Positions 13,142-26,435 of a stretch of DNA of 64,000 bases are shown here, one piece after another; within the stretch, counting starts at the first letter, position 1; each line of letters opens with the position of its first letter. The stretch covers positions 481,574 through 545,573 of the forward strand of contig JH720338.1 in NCBI GenBank assembly GCA_000231825.2, in the 5' to 3' direction. Made by a program: the position numbers and the translations under genes. The notes beneath the pieces were generated by a model that did no database searches, had not been told where the DNA came from, and saw only the letters and a program-made list of their open reading frames with translations. The DNA comes from Tetrahymena elliotti 4EA. Taxonomy: Eukaryota; Ciliophora; Oligohymenophorea; Hymenostomatida; Tetrahymenidae.

Positions 13142-14269
13142 ATGAGAAAGTTAGTTCTTTTATTCGCTTTAATTGTTTTGGCTACTGCTGCTCCCAAGTG
13201 GCATTAATTGACCAACTACACCTTCGACGACTACGTCAAGGACTTCAGCAAGGGTTACGCCAAGTTCTCTGCTGAATACAATCAAAGAAAGAGAATCTTC
13301 GAATAAAAGTTAAAGGAAATTAAGTCCTTCAACTCTGACTCCTCTAATGGTTACAAGAAGGGTGTTAACTAATTCACCGATAGAACTGCTGACGAACTCA
13401 GAGAAACCACTCTCGGTTACTCTAAGTCTGCCAAGAATGCTGCTAACAAGTCTAACATGTTCAGAAACTTGAAGGCCACTAATAAGATCGACATTAATGC
13501 TCTTCCCACATCTGTTGATTGGAGAGATGCTGGTGTTGTTACCCCTGTTAAGGATTAAGGTCACTGCGGTTCTTGCTGGGCTTTCGCTACCACTGCCGTC
13601 ATTGAATCTTACGCTGCTATCGCTACTGGTCATCTTAAGACCCTCTCTACCCAACAATTGGTTTCTTGTGTCTAAAACTCTTACTAATGTGGTGGTCAAG
13701 GTGGTTGCAATGGTGCCGTCTCTGAATTGGCTTACAACTATGTCTAACTCTTCGGTTTGACTTCTGAATACAAGTACTCTTACTCCTCTTACTAAGGTAA
13801 CACTGGTAACTGTACCTTCGATCCTACCCAATAACCCATTGAAGTCACTATTGATGGCTATCTTAAGACCCCTGAAAACGACTACGCTGCTCTCTTGAAC
13901 GCTGTTGCCACCCAAGGTCCCTTAGTTATCTCCGTTGATGCTTCCAACTTCCACGATTACGAATCCGGTGTTTTCCATGGTTGTGATGGTGCTGATAATA
14001 TTGATATTAACCACGCTGTTGTTTTGGTTGGTTACGGTACTGATGAAAAGGAAGGTGATTACTGGCTCGTCAGAAACTCCTGGGGTACCAGATTCGGTGA
14101 AAATGGTTACATCAGAGTTAAAAGAGATGCTACTCCTACCTGCAAGACTGATTTCACCCCTCTTGATGGTAATGGTTGCGTTGGTTTCGCTAAGCCCCAA
14201 AAGGTTTGCGGTCAATGCGGTATCCTTTCCGACTCTGCTTATCCCTTAAACGTTAAGGTTGTTGGTTGA
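13142..14269 (+). CDS. Papain-family (C1A) cysteine protease, secreted/lysosomal cathepsin-like precursor
   Basis: Endopeptidase precursor for the secretory or lysosomal route; 375 residues in one exon. Residues 1-17 form a signal peptide (MRKLVLLFALIVLATAA). Residues about 22-85 are an I29 inhibitor propeptide (YVKDFSKGYAKFSAEYNQRK, GVNQFTD). The mature enzyme starts near residue 120 (LPTSVDWRDAG). Catalytic residues are visible: oxyanion Gln139, Cys145 in GHCGSCWAF, His291 in INHAVVLVGYG and Asn312 in NSWGTRFGENGY. Gln139 is encoded by TAA at 13556-13558, so the standard code would kill the enzyme. Codon use is strongly biased to C- and G-ending codons (CTC, GCC, ACC, AAG), unlike neighbours, as in highly expressed ciliate genes. 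Call is secure; cathepsin subtype not resolved. Confidence 0.97.
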
Positions 14270-15276
14270 ATCTATCTATCATCTGATAACTAGTTGAAAA
14301 CTAACTAATAATAATTCATATAAAAATTATATTGTCTTTTGTGTATACATAAAGATAAATGTCTTTTTATTCGATTTTAATAAATTTCAATCGGCTAAAG
14401 CTATTATTTTTTTAACTTATCTTTTATATAGAATGACCCAAATCTAAAATTTTTTTAACTTTTAATATAAAAAGTAAATTCTAATATTGATTTCTCAATT
14501 AAGATCAATTAAATATAAAGAAGATAAAAATAGAGTTGATAGATTATATATTAGGTTCATTCAACACATATATTTTAAATTCTATTTTGAGAAGATTTTA
14601 TACTTTTAACACTTATCGAATCAATTTCATTTTTCATTTTTTTTATATTTAAAATTAACTAAAAATGTCATCTCAATCCATCAAATGGTTTTCTTTATTT
14701 TTATTTAACAGAATTTGCTATTTGATTTCAAAAAATTAAAAAATATAATAATCATCAAGAATTAATTATTTTTGAATCATAATTAAGATACTGATAAATT
14801 AATTTTTTGTATTTTTTATTGATAAATAAAGGGTTAAAATAAATATATTACATGATCAAGCTAATAATCAATTTTAGAAGTAAATAAATTGATTTCAGAA
14901 AGAGACAAAAACCAAATTAAATTAATTTCAGAATATTTTATTAGTATTAATAATTTTATTAAACATTTGGAATAGTTATGATTCATTCATTATTCTTTTT
15001 TTTCCTTTATTTTTTATCAGACAATAAAAAAGTAAGAAGATTTAACATTTAATTAAATAATCATAGATTATTTAAAAAAATATATAAATATTATTTACAT
15101 AATTATTTTTCATGAAAAACACTCAAAAAAAAGAAAATTTTTTGAAAATAATTTATCATTTTTACAAATTAAGGTGGATTTCTTTAGAATGAGAACTTTT
15201 TTAATTTAAAAATACTAAAATCTAAACAAAATTAATATGTTTAGTTTTGATTAGTTTGTTAGATTTTTTAGTAGTT
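14270..15276. other. AT-rich intergenic region
   Basis: 3' flank of the protease gene followed by low-complexity AT sequence. Nothing recognised. Confidence 0.55.
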
Positions 15277-15759
15277 ATGCCAAAATATATTGAAAATTTT
15301 ATGAATGGAGATAAAGATGTATTACTTTAAGTGGCAATTAAGAAATTTAGCATTATGTTATCTTAATTCATAACAGTACATCATTTTACAGTATTCATTC
15401 CCTGCATTTATAAAACGTCAAATATTTGTGTAAGAATAAATTTTCTCTAATAGTAAATATGTAGTAAGAAATTTAAATTCTTTTAAAGAAAGTTAAGTAG
15501 CGAAGTAGGGTAATCTAAATTAAAAAAATACCTAGCTATTAGCATAAATAATGGAAACAATTTGTAGAATATAGCTAAAGGCATCAAATTAATGGTATCT
15601 AGATATATAGACCATAAATTTTTAATTCATTTAGTAAAACTAGGATAATAGGTAAACAACTATTTTATGATATCTGTTTAGCAAACATGTTTTGCTATTT
15701 TTATGATAAATTAAATAGTGTTGAAGAATATTGGGTATTTTAATTGGAACATTAACTGA
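15277..15759 (+). CDS. Hypothetical open frame, 160 residues
   Basis: ATG to TGA frame in the ciliate code starting MPKYIENFMNGDKDV. Its first two thirds have mixed, protein-like composition (KKYLAISINNGNNLQNIAKG), the end is hydrophobic and aromatic. No family recognised and no clear paralogue in the window. Frames of this length are not rare by chance when TGA is the only stop in AT-rich DNA, so this may be a gene fragment or spurious. Confidence 0.2.
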
Positions 15760-17599
15760 AATAATGATGAAAGCAAATGCATATGTTTTAAAAAAAATTA
15801 AAAATGCCCAAATAATAAGCAAATCTTCAAATTTGATACTTTAATATTATAGCTAGTAATTAATGAGCTTTTTTAATCAGATTGTCTTAAGACTTTTCTG
15901 ATAATGAGAAGATTTTAACTTTTAGCATTAAAACTTATGCAATAATTCTCAAAAATTTTATGAAACATTAAAAATAAAGCCAGTCATTTGATAAAGCACA
16001 TTATTAATAATAAAATAACTAAAAATAGTAATAATATGAAAAATGTCGTAATTGTTTTGCTTAGGTAAAAAATATTCAAAAATTGAATAGAAAAAAATAT
16101 TTAAATAGCAAATTTGAGAACTATTTTTCTACAATTTTAGAATTTCTAAAATCCTATTTAAAATAACTTTTTTTTTATCAGTAATATTTGAGTAGAACAG
16201 GAAACTAATAATTTTAAATATTAGAAAGTTTATTTTTATGTGTAGATTTCCTGAATTTTAAGAAAATCATAAAAATAGTATCCATATCATAATGATTTAG
16301 TATTACTTTTTTAATCTTGTAAAAAATAATCCAAAAAATGAACTAAGTAAACTACTTATGTCCACATTAGTTTACTTTTACCATTCCATTTATTATTAAA
16401 AATTTTAGATAATAAAGGAAAAGAATAAGCATTGTGAGTCTTTTTAAATCTCAATATAAAAATTAACAATTTTCTAACTGATTACTATTTCAAACAAATT
16501 TTTAATAACAAAACTGCTCAATTATAAAAAATACAAATTTTTGGCATTTCTTGTTTGTATATGATGCCTTATTAAACAAAATATTGCAAAACAAAATCGT
16601 TTTATCTTTTTGAAAAAATGCATAATTTCTATTATTTTATGAGAATTTTTAGAGTAAGAAAGGGGAAACATATCTATATTAAGAATTGCTTTACATTAAT
16701 TATATAAATAATATTATTCAATAATAAATTGTTGAATATTTTATGAAAAAAGTTTCAAATACTTTGATAAAAAATATTTTTTAGGTCTAGCATAGATTTT
16801 GGTTAATAATATACTAAAAAAAATGGATATTACTGGATATTTCAAAACGAAAACTACTTTTTGTTGTGAGGATTATCTATTTAACTAAATAGATGCTAAG
16901 AAATTAGTTTTAAGGGTTAGCTATGAAATAAATTATCAGTGACTTACAAAATATTAAAATATATATTTGAACTAATTTATTAAATATATTTAAGATAAAC
17001 AAATTAAGAATATTGTAATTTAAATCTGGCTAGTAAAAAATTTAAACATTTGGATGTATTTAATTACATTTAAACAAATAAAAAATTAATTTGAATGATA
17101 AAACAAAGGAAAACAAAAATTCAAATTTTATTTAATTTTCTTCATTTTAAAAGGCCTATCTATCAACTTAAGGAAGAAAAACAAATTAAATTCAATTAAG
17201 CCACTAAGTCTTTTTATTCATAATTAATTTATCAAAAGCTACAAAAAATGTATTTTCTCAGATAATTTATTTATATAATCGTACATAATTAATGAAGTAT
17301 TTTTAATATTAAAAAGCTTAAATTCTCTAAAATATTTATCAGACATAGCTTTAATGCAAACACTTTAAATTCTAATTAAATTTGAATTGATAAATTTCAA
17401 TTATTTTTTTTTACCAAACTAACATATGAAACAAACTAACAAATAAACCTAATTTGTTTATAAAAAATATTCCTTTTTGATTTTACCTCTAAATTTCCTT
17501 CTTAATTCATGATTTTTTTAGATTATAATGTAATGATAGTCATTGAATTATTTACATATTATTTTTTTTTGTAATCATTAACGTTTTTATTTTGGTCAG
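15760..17599. other. AT-rich intergenic region
   Basis: 1.8 kb of low-complexity sequence. No gene, RNA or repeat array seen. Confidence 0.5.
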
Positions 17600-18800
17600 T
17601 AATCAATATGTTCCTTTAAATTTCTTTTTCTTCATACTCATTTATTGGTTAAAATTTCATCAGCTCCATCTTTTAATTTATTTACTTATTCAAAAATTGT
17701 ATCTAAAATGTTAAATTATGGTGAGCAAATTGCTGCCAGTCAGCATTTTATTAGATGCTTATATTTAAAATGGTAAAATTAGTTTTCTTTTAAAGTTGAG
17801 AATACTCAAGCTTAAATCTCATTTTTAATATGCCTCAAATTTAATGAAGTTAAAGAAAAAAAATATTGAGAGTTTTTAAATGTAAATAAATTTACTATTT
17901 CTATTTTATTTCTTTTTAAACTTGTACAAAATGCTATTATAATATCAGTTGGAAGCAAAACTCATCTAAAATACTTAAAATATAGGGAATATGAACTTTA
18001 AATTACTAAGTACACAAATTAATTCATTTAGAATTTTTTAATATTCTTTCAATTGAGAATTTTGGAGTAAGCAACCTATTAATTAAAATCAAATTTTTTA
18101 ATTTTTAGTTGTTTTAACTCAGTAAAGAATGATCTATTTTTTGTTTAAGTTACTTCTATTATCTAATTTTATGATTTAAAATATTCTCTTTATCTTTACA
18201 GATAATGTTTAATAATAAATTGAGTATATTTTGTGAGTTAAAAAAGCAGATACTTATCTTTACTCTTTTTTTTTCAGACCATTTTTACAAATTAACTCAC
18301 AATTCCTATTTTAAAACTAATAAGAAGATATTGCTCAGTCTTTTTATAAGTTCAAATAATATCATTAAATAATTGAGTTTATTTGTTAATAATCAGAAAA
18401 TAATATTTTTGAGTTAATATGTATAAAAATAGAAAATAAATGATTCAATTTTATTTATTTTCTTCTCACTTTATAGATTAATCTTTATCTTATACATAAT
18501 TTAGTTGTTCCTTTTTCTAAATTTTAAGTTGACAAAGAATTGTTTTCTATTTTATTTTATGCCTTTTTTTGAGGGTTAGCTTTAAAATTGGTAAAATGAT
18601 AATAAAAATCTTAATTTTTTTTACAAAAGCTCAGCAAGAAGTTATCAAAATTCTCTTGAAAAAAGCTATTTATTTTTTTCCTCTCTCAAAATTTAAGAAA
18701 AAAGGTGATTTGTTGCAATCTGTAATAAAACAGATTGGACATTACAATGACTAAAATAGTACTTAGATTTTAAAAAAGAGTTATTATTAATATTTATACA
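17600..18800 (+). pseudogene. Cyclin-fold-like remnant or fragmented cyclin gene
   Basis: Three pieces in order resemble the halves of a cyclin box of the L/T/K type. About 17660-17860 reads APSFNLFTYSKIV, then YGEQIAASQHFIRCLYLKW and ISFLICLKFNEVKEKK, matching the helix that in cyclins precedes ACLFLAxKxEE. About 17925-18095 reads YLKYREYELQITKYTNQF, and about 18110-18200 reads NSVKNDLFFVQVTSII, like the second fold. A TGA closes the first piece at about 17867 and frames change between pieces. Some breaks could be short introns, but I could not find a set of GT/AG joins that gives one clean protein. Start unknown. The resemblance is by eye only. Confidence 0.3.
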
Positions 18801-20528
18801 TAAGCTTAACCAGTTTTTGCATAATTTAACTAATTAAAATTTAAAAAATTTATCCAGATAAAACCAACCCAAAAATCAAACGAATTTTCTTCTAGTAATC
18901 AAAAATTTTTTAAAGATTAGTAATCAAAATAAATGGTTTACTAACATATTTTTCATTAAGATCTAGGATTAAATAATGAAATTTTCCAAATTTGTTTGTG
19001 TCTATGGCTTTAATTTAGATTAATTTTAGTTTTAATAATAGGAAATTAAACATTTTTAAATGAATATTAATTCTAAAGTAGGTTGAAAGCTAGTGTTTGT
19101 TGAGTCTAATACATATTAAAAGTTAAGCGATTATGATTTTTTAATATTAAAAAAAGTTTGTTTATTATTCTAATAACAAAAGTAGTAACAGTATTCTAGT
19201 CTTCCTGCTCTTCTACATTCATTTACTACTAAGTACAAATAAAATTAATTGAATTATTTTTCTAAAAATCAGATGATCATTTTAAAACTATAATTATGTA
19301 TATACAGTAGATGAAACAAATTTTTTTTAATAAATTACATCAATATAATAGCTAAAATAGATGTATCAATAGTTTTTTTAGAGTAAATATTTTATTTTCA
19401 ATAGTATTTAATAAGATATTTGTTAATAAATTTTAAAAATTAACGTTTAAAAAAAGAATGATTCATTTGAATTAACTTTTAGAAAAATTAATTAATAGCT
19501 AGAAATAATTAATTAAAAAAGAAGATATATTCAATTTATTTTTCAGTAGCAATAAAAATAATATCAAATAATGTAAACAGTAAGTGTTAATTAATGTTAA
19601 TTACATTTATTTACATCATTTTTAGTTTTATTTTTTTTCAAAATTCCGTCTTTATTGGTAATACATTATAATAAGTTTACACTCTCCTTTTTGTTTAAAT
19701 AATTAAAAAAATTGGTTTTTGAATATAAATATTTTTTAAGATCACTCATACATAATCTATTCAAATTTTGATGTTAAATAGAGCATAAACTGATTTTCGA
19801 TAATTTTTAAATCATACAAAAAAAAAGATTACAAAATTAACCTTACTACAAAATATATTTGAAAAGGACTTAAAGTAATGATAAACAAAGTGTATTTTCT
19901 AATAAAATATTAATATTTGAGTATGGAAATATTTAGATATCACTAGTATATTTAGGTATTTTTTTTTCAACAAATAAATCCTACCCCTTATTTAATATCT
20001 AATTATTTCTGATTAAATTTTTTATTAAATGTGTTGTCTCTATTTCAAGTAAAAAGAATGGTTGTATCAAAAAAACTCAGTATATTTTACAATAATGCTG
20101 GAAGAAAAGATATCAAAAATTAAGATCTAGCCTTTTGATATCATTGAAGTGTAGTAGAATGTTAAATACTCATACATTATCAATATATTTCTTAAGCGTT
20201 TAAATCCATAAAAAGGAGGAAAATATGCTGGGGATTATTTATCAATAAAAAATTAATTAAGCATTTCGGTTGAATACAAAAAAGTAAAAAGATAAAGCCA
20301 GAATCATTAAAAACTATGAGTTTTAAAAGGCTCATAAATTTAATTAAAAGTTGATGAATTATTTAGGCTTTTGTTTAGTGTAATTGTCTGTTTGTAAAAT
20401 AGTAATTAAACAGATGATATACTGATCAAGTTTTTTTTATAAAAAGGAAATTTTATTTAAATTCATTGAATATTAAAAAATATTATAAAGAATAATTAAA
20501 TTAATTAAATTTTTTTACAGCAAAAACA
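18801..20528. other. AT-rich intergenic region
   Basis: No coding sequence recognised. The last bases before 20529 (TTTTTTACAG) look like a 3' splice site, so a non-coding or short coding 5' exon of the next gene may lie here. Confidence 0.45.
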
Positions 20529-22400
20529 ATGTTTTACTTCATAAACTAACCCTAACCCTAACAACAATTACCCAGAGAAATACAATATACTTCTCAACCT
20601 CTCTATAGCTATCATACTTATAATAATAACAACTTTCAATATGTAAAACCTCTAATGAATTAAAATGTTCTTAACCATCCATAAATTCCTAATTTATCTT
20701 ACTCTAATTCAGCACGCTTCAATAATCCTACCTAAAGCTATCTAAATTATTCTCCTAATTACCAGAATTATGACTAATTTATTTAATAATCATATTAATA
20801 AATTGATTCAATTTCTTCAAATATTAATGAGTATTAAAAACCCAAACAGATGAGTGTTTCATAGGAATCTACTATGGAAATAGAGAGGAGCAGCTATAAT
20901 AATGATTAACCTTAGAATTTCTCTCGTCTTAATTTTGAAAAACCAAGATAAAGTTCATAATCAGAATGCTCTTGGAAAAGGAAAAAATCAAATAATGGTA
21001 ATTATCATCATATACAAATTATTTAATCTATTGGCAAATAAATTGAGTAAATCAGAAAAAATCTCAACTCTTAAAACTCCGATTCGCACTCATTATTTTC
21101 AGAAGGCCACTTTTAATATCTAAAATCTTGCCAGTAAGATGATTTTTGCCTGTCTTCTTAGGAAGAAGAAGAACAATCTTCAGCAGTTTAGCCAAACCAT
21201 AAAAATGAAGTAGAAATGAGCCCAAAAATTATTTGTAAAGGAGAAAATGAATGCACTAAATAGCATGAGTAAAAATAACTCTTATGCAATAATAACAATA
21301 AAAATTTAAGTCAAGAGAAAAAGGAATAACTATTTTTTAGCAATTTAAAAGAAATGTTTCTTCAACAATACAAAATTGAAGATGAATAATAACTAGTTGT
21401 AAAAATTTAAGAGGAGCTCTCTTCAAAATTAAATTAAAAAGACACTTCTCTACCAAAATAAGTAAGTGTAGGTGCTGAAATCTCTAATAAAGCAATAGAT
21501 GATTAATATCAAATTTATTTGAAATGTGTATTTTTAAATTTCAGCAGTGAAATTAATCATAAATTTTCTTAATATTACTTATAAAACAATAATGCTAATG
21601 TTTCAGAAAAGTAAGAATAATAAATGAAAATGATTACATTTAAATTAGATAAATCCCTTCATGAAGAAACCTAATTTAATATTAAATCATAAAAAAGTGT
21701 GCAAATTAATTCAAATAATTAATCTTCTAAATTTTCATACCAAAATAGTGCTGTAGATGGCTCTGTTCTTTTGAAAATCCAACCTAAATCCATTTCATTC
21801 TTAAAAAATTTCGATTTCTCTGATATTAGGTAAAACTACAAAAAGAAAAAATAAATAACAAAAGAAAAAAACCCCAATTCCTCATATGTAAAGAACTCAT
21901 AATTTCACAACCTTAACAAGCTCTTTATGTATAATATTTTGAGCATGTTTCGCACGGACTCTCTAAATAACCTTAACCTACCTCAAATAATAACCTAAGA
22001 GCTCTGCAAAATAGTCTTACAGCTAAAAATATCGAGTAGAAGAGATTATAAGAACCCTAATAGAGGATTCTTTGACTACTTCTCACACAGCCATTACAAA
22101 GTCTTATTCTTAAAAATAAACAAAAATAATATAAATTTAGTAAGATAAACCTAACTAGATATTGATCTGCATAAAAAGTGCTTTAATATTGACTTGAGCG
22201 AAGAAATCCCAGAAACTGAACTAACCTATATGAATCTAATAAAGGAAATTAACTTTAGAATATTTTAGATTAATATCCAGGAACATGAGCTTTTTGATGA
22301 TGGAACTGACACTAAGCAAAACATTAGAAGAAAATACGCCATAAAAGTTATTGAAGGAATCAAAAAACTTGTATAGGGTTTACCCACTAAGAGATTCTGA
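20529..22400 (+). CDS. Unrecognised Q/N-rich protein, intact member of a tandem pair
   Basis: A single 624-codon frame from ATG to TGA, 623 residues. I do not recognise the family. Residues 1-440 are rich in Gln, Asn and Ser with acidic patches, and look disordered. The C-terminal block, residues about 450-623, is denser and contains KNSQFHNLNKLFMYNIL, SSRRDYKNPNRGFFDYFSHS, FDDGTDTKQNIRRKY and the terminal KRF. This same block recurs in the broken paralogue at 26436-27879, so it is probably the functional domain. No signal peptide or membrane segment is evident. Residues 7-13 (QPQPQQQ) are encoded by a CCCTAA-type repeat. A likely 3' splice site lies 8 bases before the ATG, so the true start could be in an upstream exon. 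Confidence 0.75.
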
Positions 22401-24959
22401 AATGTAAAAAAACTCCTTAAACAACAAAGAAAAATACACTTATTTAAAAAAATTATATTTAATTTATTTATTATTTACTTTATACGTCTGTATACACTAC
22501 AACAATGTTAATATTCTGTTACAACAAATCATCTCATGTTTATTTTTTAACATATATAAGCTAAATAAGGGAAAAAAATATGCCAATAAATATCTTAGTT
22601 CACTATTTTTAATTTATAATCTTAAATCCAAACTTTGATCTCAAAAAATAAATAGTGATAAATTATTTATTAAACACTAACTAAACTAATCTGGTTGTCA
22701 ATTATTTCAAAGTAATTTTCAACTGATATGTAAAAAAAATATTGTCTTAAAAGATGATAAGAAATTAATATCACTAAAAAATAAGAAAAGAACAAAACTA
22801 GTTTTATTTTAAAGCAAGTAAAGTATTTAATAGAATCACATTATGTCTGCCTTTCTTATTTTAATTAAATTATAAAGCAATAAAGTTATTTGTAATAAAT
22901 ATTGTAGTGATCTAGCTGCGAAAAACTCAAATTATTAAATTCTTCTTTTCCTTCGCTTTGGATTTTCAATAAATTATTTCTTAGATAACCTTTCTTTTTA
23001 TTTTGTTTTACTTTCACCTTTAAATAAATAATTTATAACAAATATTTTAAAAAATCCAAAGACAACAATAGCATTATTAAAAATAAAAAAACATGAAATC
23101 AGTCAGTATGAATTCTCTAGCTTTTTTGGCTTTTATTTATTGCTTGAATAATAAATATGATCTTAAAAAAATAATCTTGGCTTACTATTTTTGATAATTT
23201 TAGCAAATAAATAGCAAAGAGTAAGATTCAAGTAAAAAATAGTAAACAAATAAATGCAAGATTGATAATAAAGTAATACATTATGAGCTAATTCTTCATC
23301 AGCTAAAACCTCTAGTAAAATAATAAACCTAAATCTTTATTTTTAAACATTTTTTTATTAAATATTTTTGTATTTTTTTTCATATTTGATTTAAAAAAGT
23401 CTTAATTCAAAAAACAAAAAACTGAGCTTTAATAAATATAATAAGTGCTAGCTAACTAAGAATTTAATGAACAACAAACACAATAATTTTTAACAAAAAA
23501 AGTTTTTTACTTTTTTTTGTTTATGAAATAAAAATTATCTTTATCTTAAAAAATTAATCAAAATTAAATGATATAAAAAGCTTGTAAATAATGTAATAAC
23601 AAAAGGGAAAAAAATTAATTTTTGTTAACGCATTTAAATAGCATTCATTTTGATTTAAAATTTTTAGAGAAAGTTGCCTCTAAAAAAAGCCATAATACAT
23701 ACAATTGATCTTTATTATCTTGTTTTCTTCAGCATATAAATTAATTTTTAATTAAAAAGTAATCAATTTTTTTACCTCATTAAAATATGTTCAATAGTTA
23801 GCAAAAATAATTAAAAGTTAAAATTAGTTAATGGAATAAAGTATCTGTTGCTTCGCAATGTTCTAAGTTAATATTTTTTACATTAATAAATTGAAAATAT
23901 TTACTCTTTATCATAGTATTTTAAAATATTTTTGATTCTGAAGGATTTTTAAAAATAAATTTGAGTAAGAGTAACTCTTAAAATTTAATTAGCTATTGCT
24001 TATCCAAAGATAATTAAAAGAGTCAATCAAATCCTTAAGATCACAAAAAGTGATTTAATAAATATTGTATTTTCCTTTTTTTTTTTACTTTATCTCTAAG
24101 GTATTGATAAAAAAGCTTTTTTTGTTAATTAAAATGAATTTTGAACCAAATAAGAATTCCTGAAGTAAATCTCTATCTAATTAATATGATACTTATTATT
24201 TTATCTTTTTAAAAGCAATAATATTTAAAATTGATAAATATTTAGTGGCGCCAATAATTTTTGCTAATCTTATCTTTTTTATTTACAAGAATATTTTAAT
24301 CTCTTTCTTTTAGATTTTTAGAAATAAAAATAAAAGTTAATTTATAAAATGTTTCATTTGTTGATTGAATTAAAAAAGGATAAATGATAGGTAAAATATT
24401 CTTTTTATTTTTAAATAGTTCCTCAATAATATTTTAATTTTTTGCAATTATTTGGTTGATTTTAATCATAATAATAAGGCTTTTTAAAGTAAATTTGTTT
24501 AAAAAAAACAATCTAATTTTTTCTTGATTGAATTGATAGATAGATATGTCAGTTTATTCTTTAATATCAAAAATAAAGAAATGCATTTTTTGATCCAAAA
24601 TATTGAAATTATTTTGAGTAGAAATATTTAGAGGATTTTCCATATTTTATATTAAACTCTATTTGATTTAGATATTAATAAAATAGTTGCAAAAAAGATT
24701 TATTTTTTTTACTTATAAGTGAATTAATATTATTGCATTAAGAGTTTTAAATGAGTATTAAAATATTAATAAAATGGTAGTAAATTATATGAAGAAGATA
24801 AAGATTACCCAAGCATGCCAATAAAAAAAAAACAGAATTATTTTTAGCACATAAAAAAGTTCAGCAAATAAAATAATTTCTATTTTTTTTAGAAGTCCTT
24901 TTAGGATGAATTTAGATTTTTAACAGGAATAAAGATAATATTTATTATTAAAAATAAGT
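22401..24959. other. AT-rich intergenic region between the tandem paralogues
   Basis: 2.5 kb of low-complexity sequence after the intact Q/N-rich gene. No RNA gene, array or recognisable coding sequence. Confidence 0.5.
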
Positions 24960-25136
24960 ATGAAAGCTGCAAATGAAGCTAAATCTCAATGTAAGAGTAA
25001 ATTTAATTACCATTGTATGATTGCTAATGACACTTTAGGCTTAAATATTAGCAGCTGTAATGAAGGAGCCACTAGAAATTTTAAGAATAGTGATGAAGCA
25101 TTTATTGATTTAAATAGACTAAAAAGCTCCTCTTGA
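24960..25136 (+). CDS. Small hypothetical open frame, 58 residues
   Basis: ATG to TGA frame beginning MKAANEAKSQCKSKFNYHC and ending in SSS. Its base composition is richer in G and C than its surroundings, and codon choice looks coding (GAT GAA GCA, GGA GCC ACT). No family recognised. It could be an exon of a longer gene whose other parts I could not join. Confidence 0.25.
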   Translation: MKAANEAKSQCKSKFNYHCMIANDTLGLNISSCNEGATRNFKNSDEAFIDLNRLKSSS

Positions 25137-25202
25137 TACTAACCACACATAAAAGCGAACATTTACCAAAACTTATTTTAGTAATACATTGTGAATTAAA
25201 AT

Positions 25203-25841
25203 ATGTTTTCTTATTAAATAGAGAAATACTTGAATTGCTAACTGGGTTCAAAAATATTTTCTCATTATAAAAACAAGTTTTTCAAGCAAAAACAGCAAGG
25301 TTTTTAGAATTTAAGTTTTTATTTTGCTAATTAAAAGATTAGAGATAATCATTAAAATTGTTACAAATTAAAAGCGGCTTTTAAAAAATAAAAAAATGAA
25401 GATAATGCTTTTAATTAAATGCTTTCAATAATCTAATGGTTAAAAATCAAAATAGATATTAAATAAGAGTCCATGACAGTTTTTTTATCAAAAATATGCA
25501 AGGCAATTTTCTTTTTAGAGAGCTCATCAATTTTCCTTTTTTAGAATTTCAAAATGTTTATAAAATAAGTCTTAAAAATAAAAAGCATGAAATTCCGTAT
25601 GATGATTTTTAAAGAATAATGGTGTATAAATAAAATTTTTGAGTTCCTTAGTTTTAAAATTTTAGATTATCTTAAATAACTTAAAAATAAAAATATTAAT
25701 TAGCAACTACATTTTGTTAAAATATTTTATAGTAAGTAATAAATGGAGATAGTTGAAAAAACAGTGATTATTGTTATTTATTTATTTATTTATTGCAGTT
25801 ACAGTCAAAGATGTATATTTCATATTAATTAGATGGTTTGA
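25203..25841 (+). CDS. Hypothetical open frame, 212 residues
   Basis: ATG to TGA frame in the ciliate code (MFSYQIEKYLNCQLGSKIF...). The first 80 residues look protein-like (YKLKAAFKKQKNEDNAFNQM); the later part is hydrophobic and low-complexity, with a TATT repeat near 25775 translating to an Ile/Leu/Tyr run. No family recognised. Possibly a decayed or spurious frame; the neighbour downstream is a clear pseudogene. Confidence 0.2.
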
Positions 25842-26435
25842 AGTTTATAGAACAGAAAGAATAGCCAGTGTTTTGATTGGAATTCATTAGAGGTGTGGCT
25901 GTAGAAAAAATAAAGTCTTTTTTAAAAAAATGCAATTACTTAAAGTTGATTGTTCTTTTTAATTTAAAGTAATAAAAACTTAAATTAACTTTTATTCTTG
26001 ATTTGATGATTTTTATTTTTTGTTTTTTGCTTGCTATTATTCAAAAATTAATTTCAATTTTTTGTAAGGAAGAAAAGTATCACCAAAAAACTAACTATGC
26101 ATTATATTTACATTAACTAATATCAGCTATTTAATACATAATAATGTGCTTAATAGGTTGTATAAAATTATTAACAAGCTTAAAATATTTAAAATAATTA
26201 TAACTTATACATAAATAATCTAAAATTTTGTAATCATCAAATAAATCCTGACTTAACATGCTACTAAATATAATAGAATGCAATAAGTACTAGTCTAAGC
26301 TAATAGCACTTGCATAGTAATTGCCAAGAGTGTATGACACTTTATTAAAAAGAAGGAATTCATCTAAATAATGAATTTGTTTAAAAGCATTATATAAATA
26401 GCAGAAGTGGAGAGAATCAGCTTTAAATTTCCATT

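Noticed and set aside
20545..20563. Interstitial telomere or chromosome end
   Set aside because: The repeat is CCCTAA rather than CCCCAA, has under three copies, and lies within an open coding frame.
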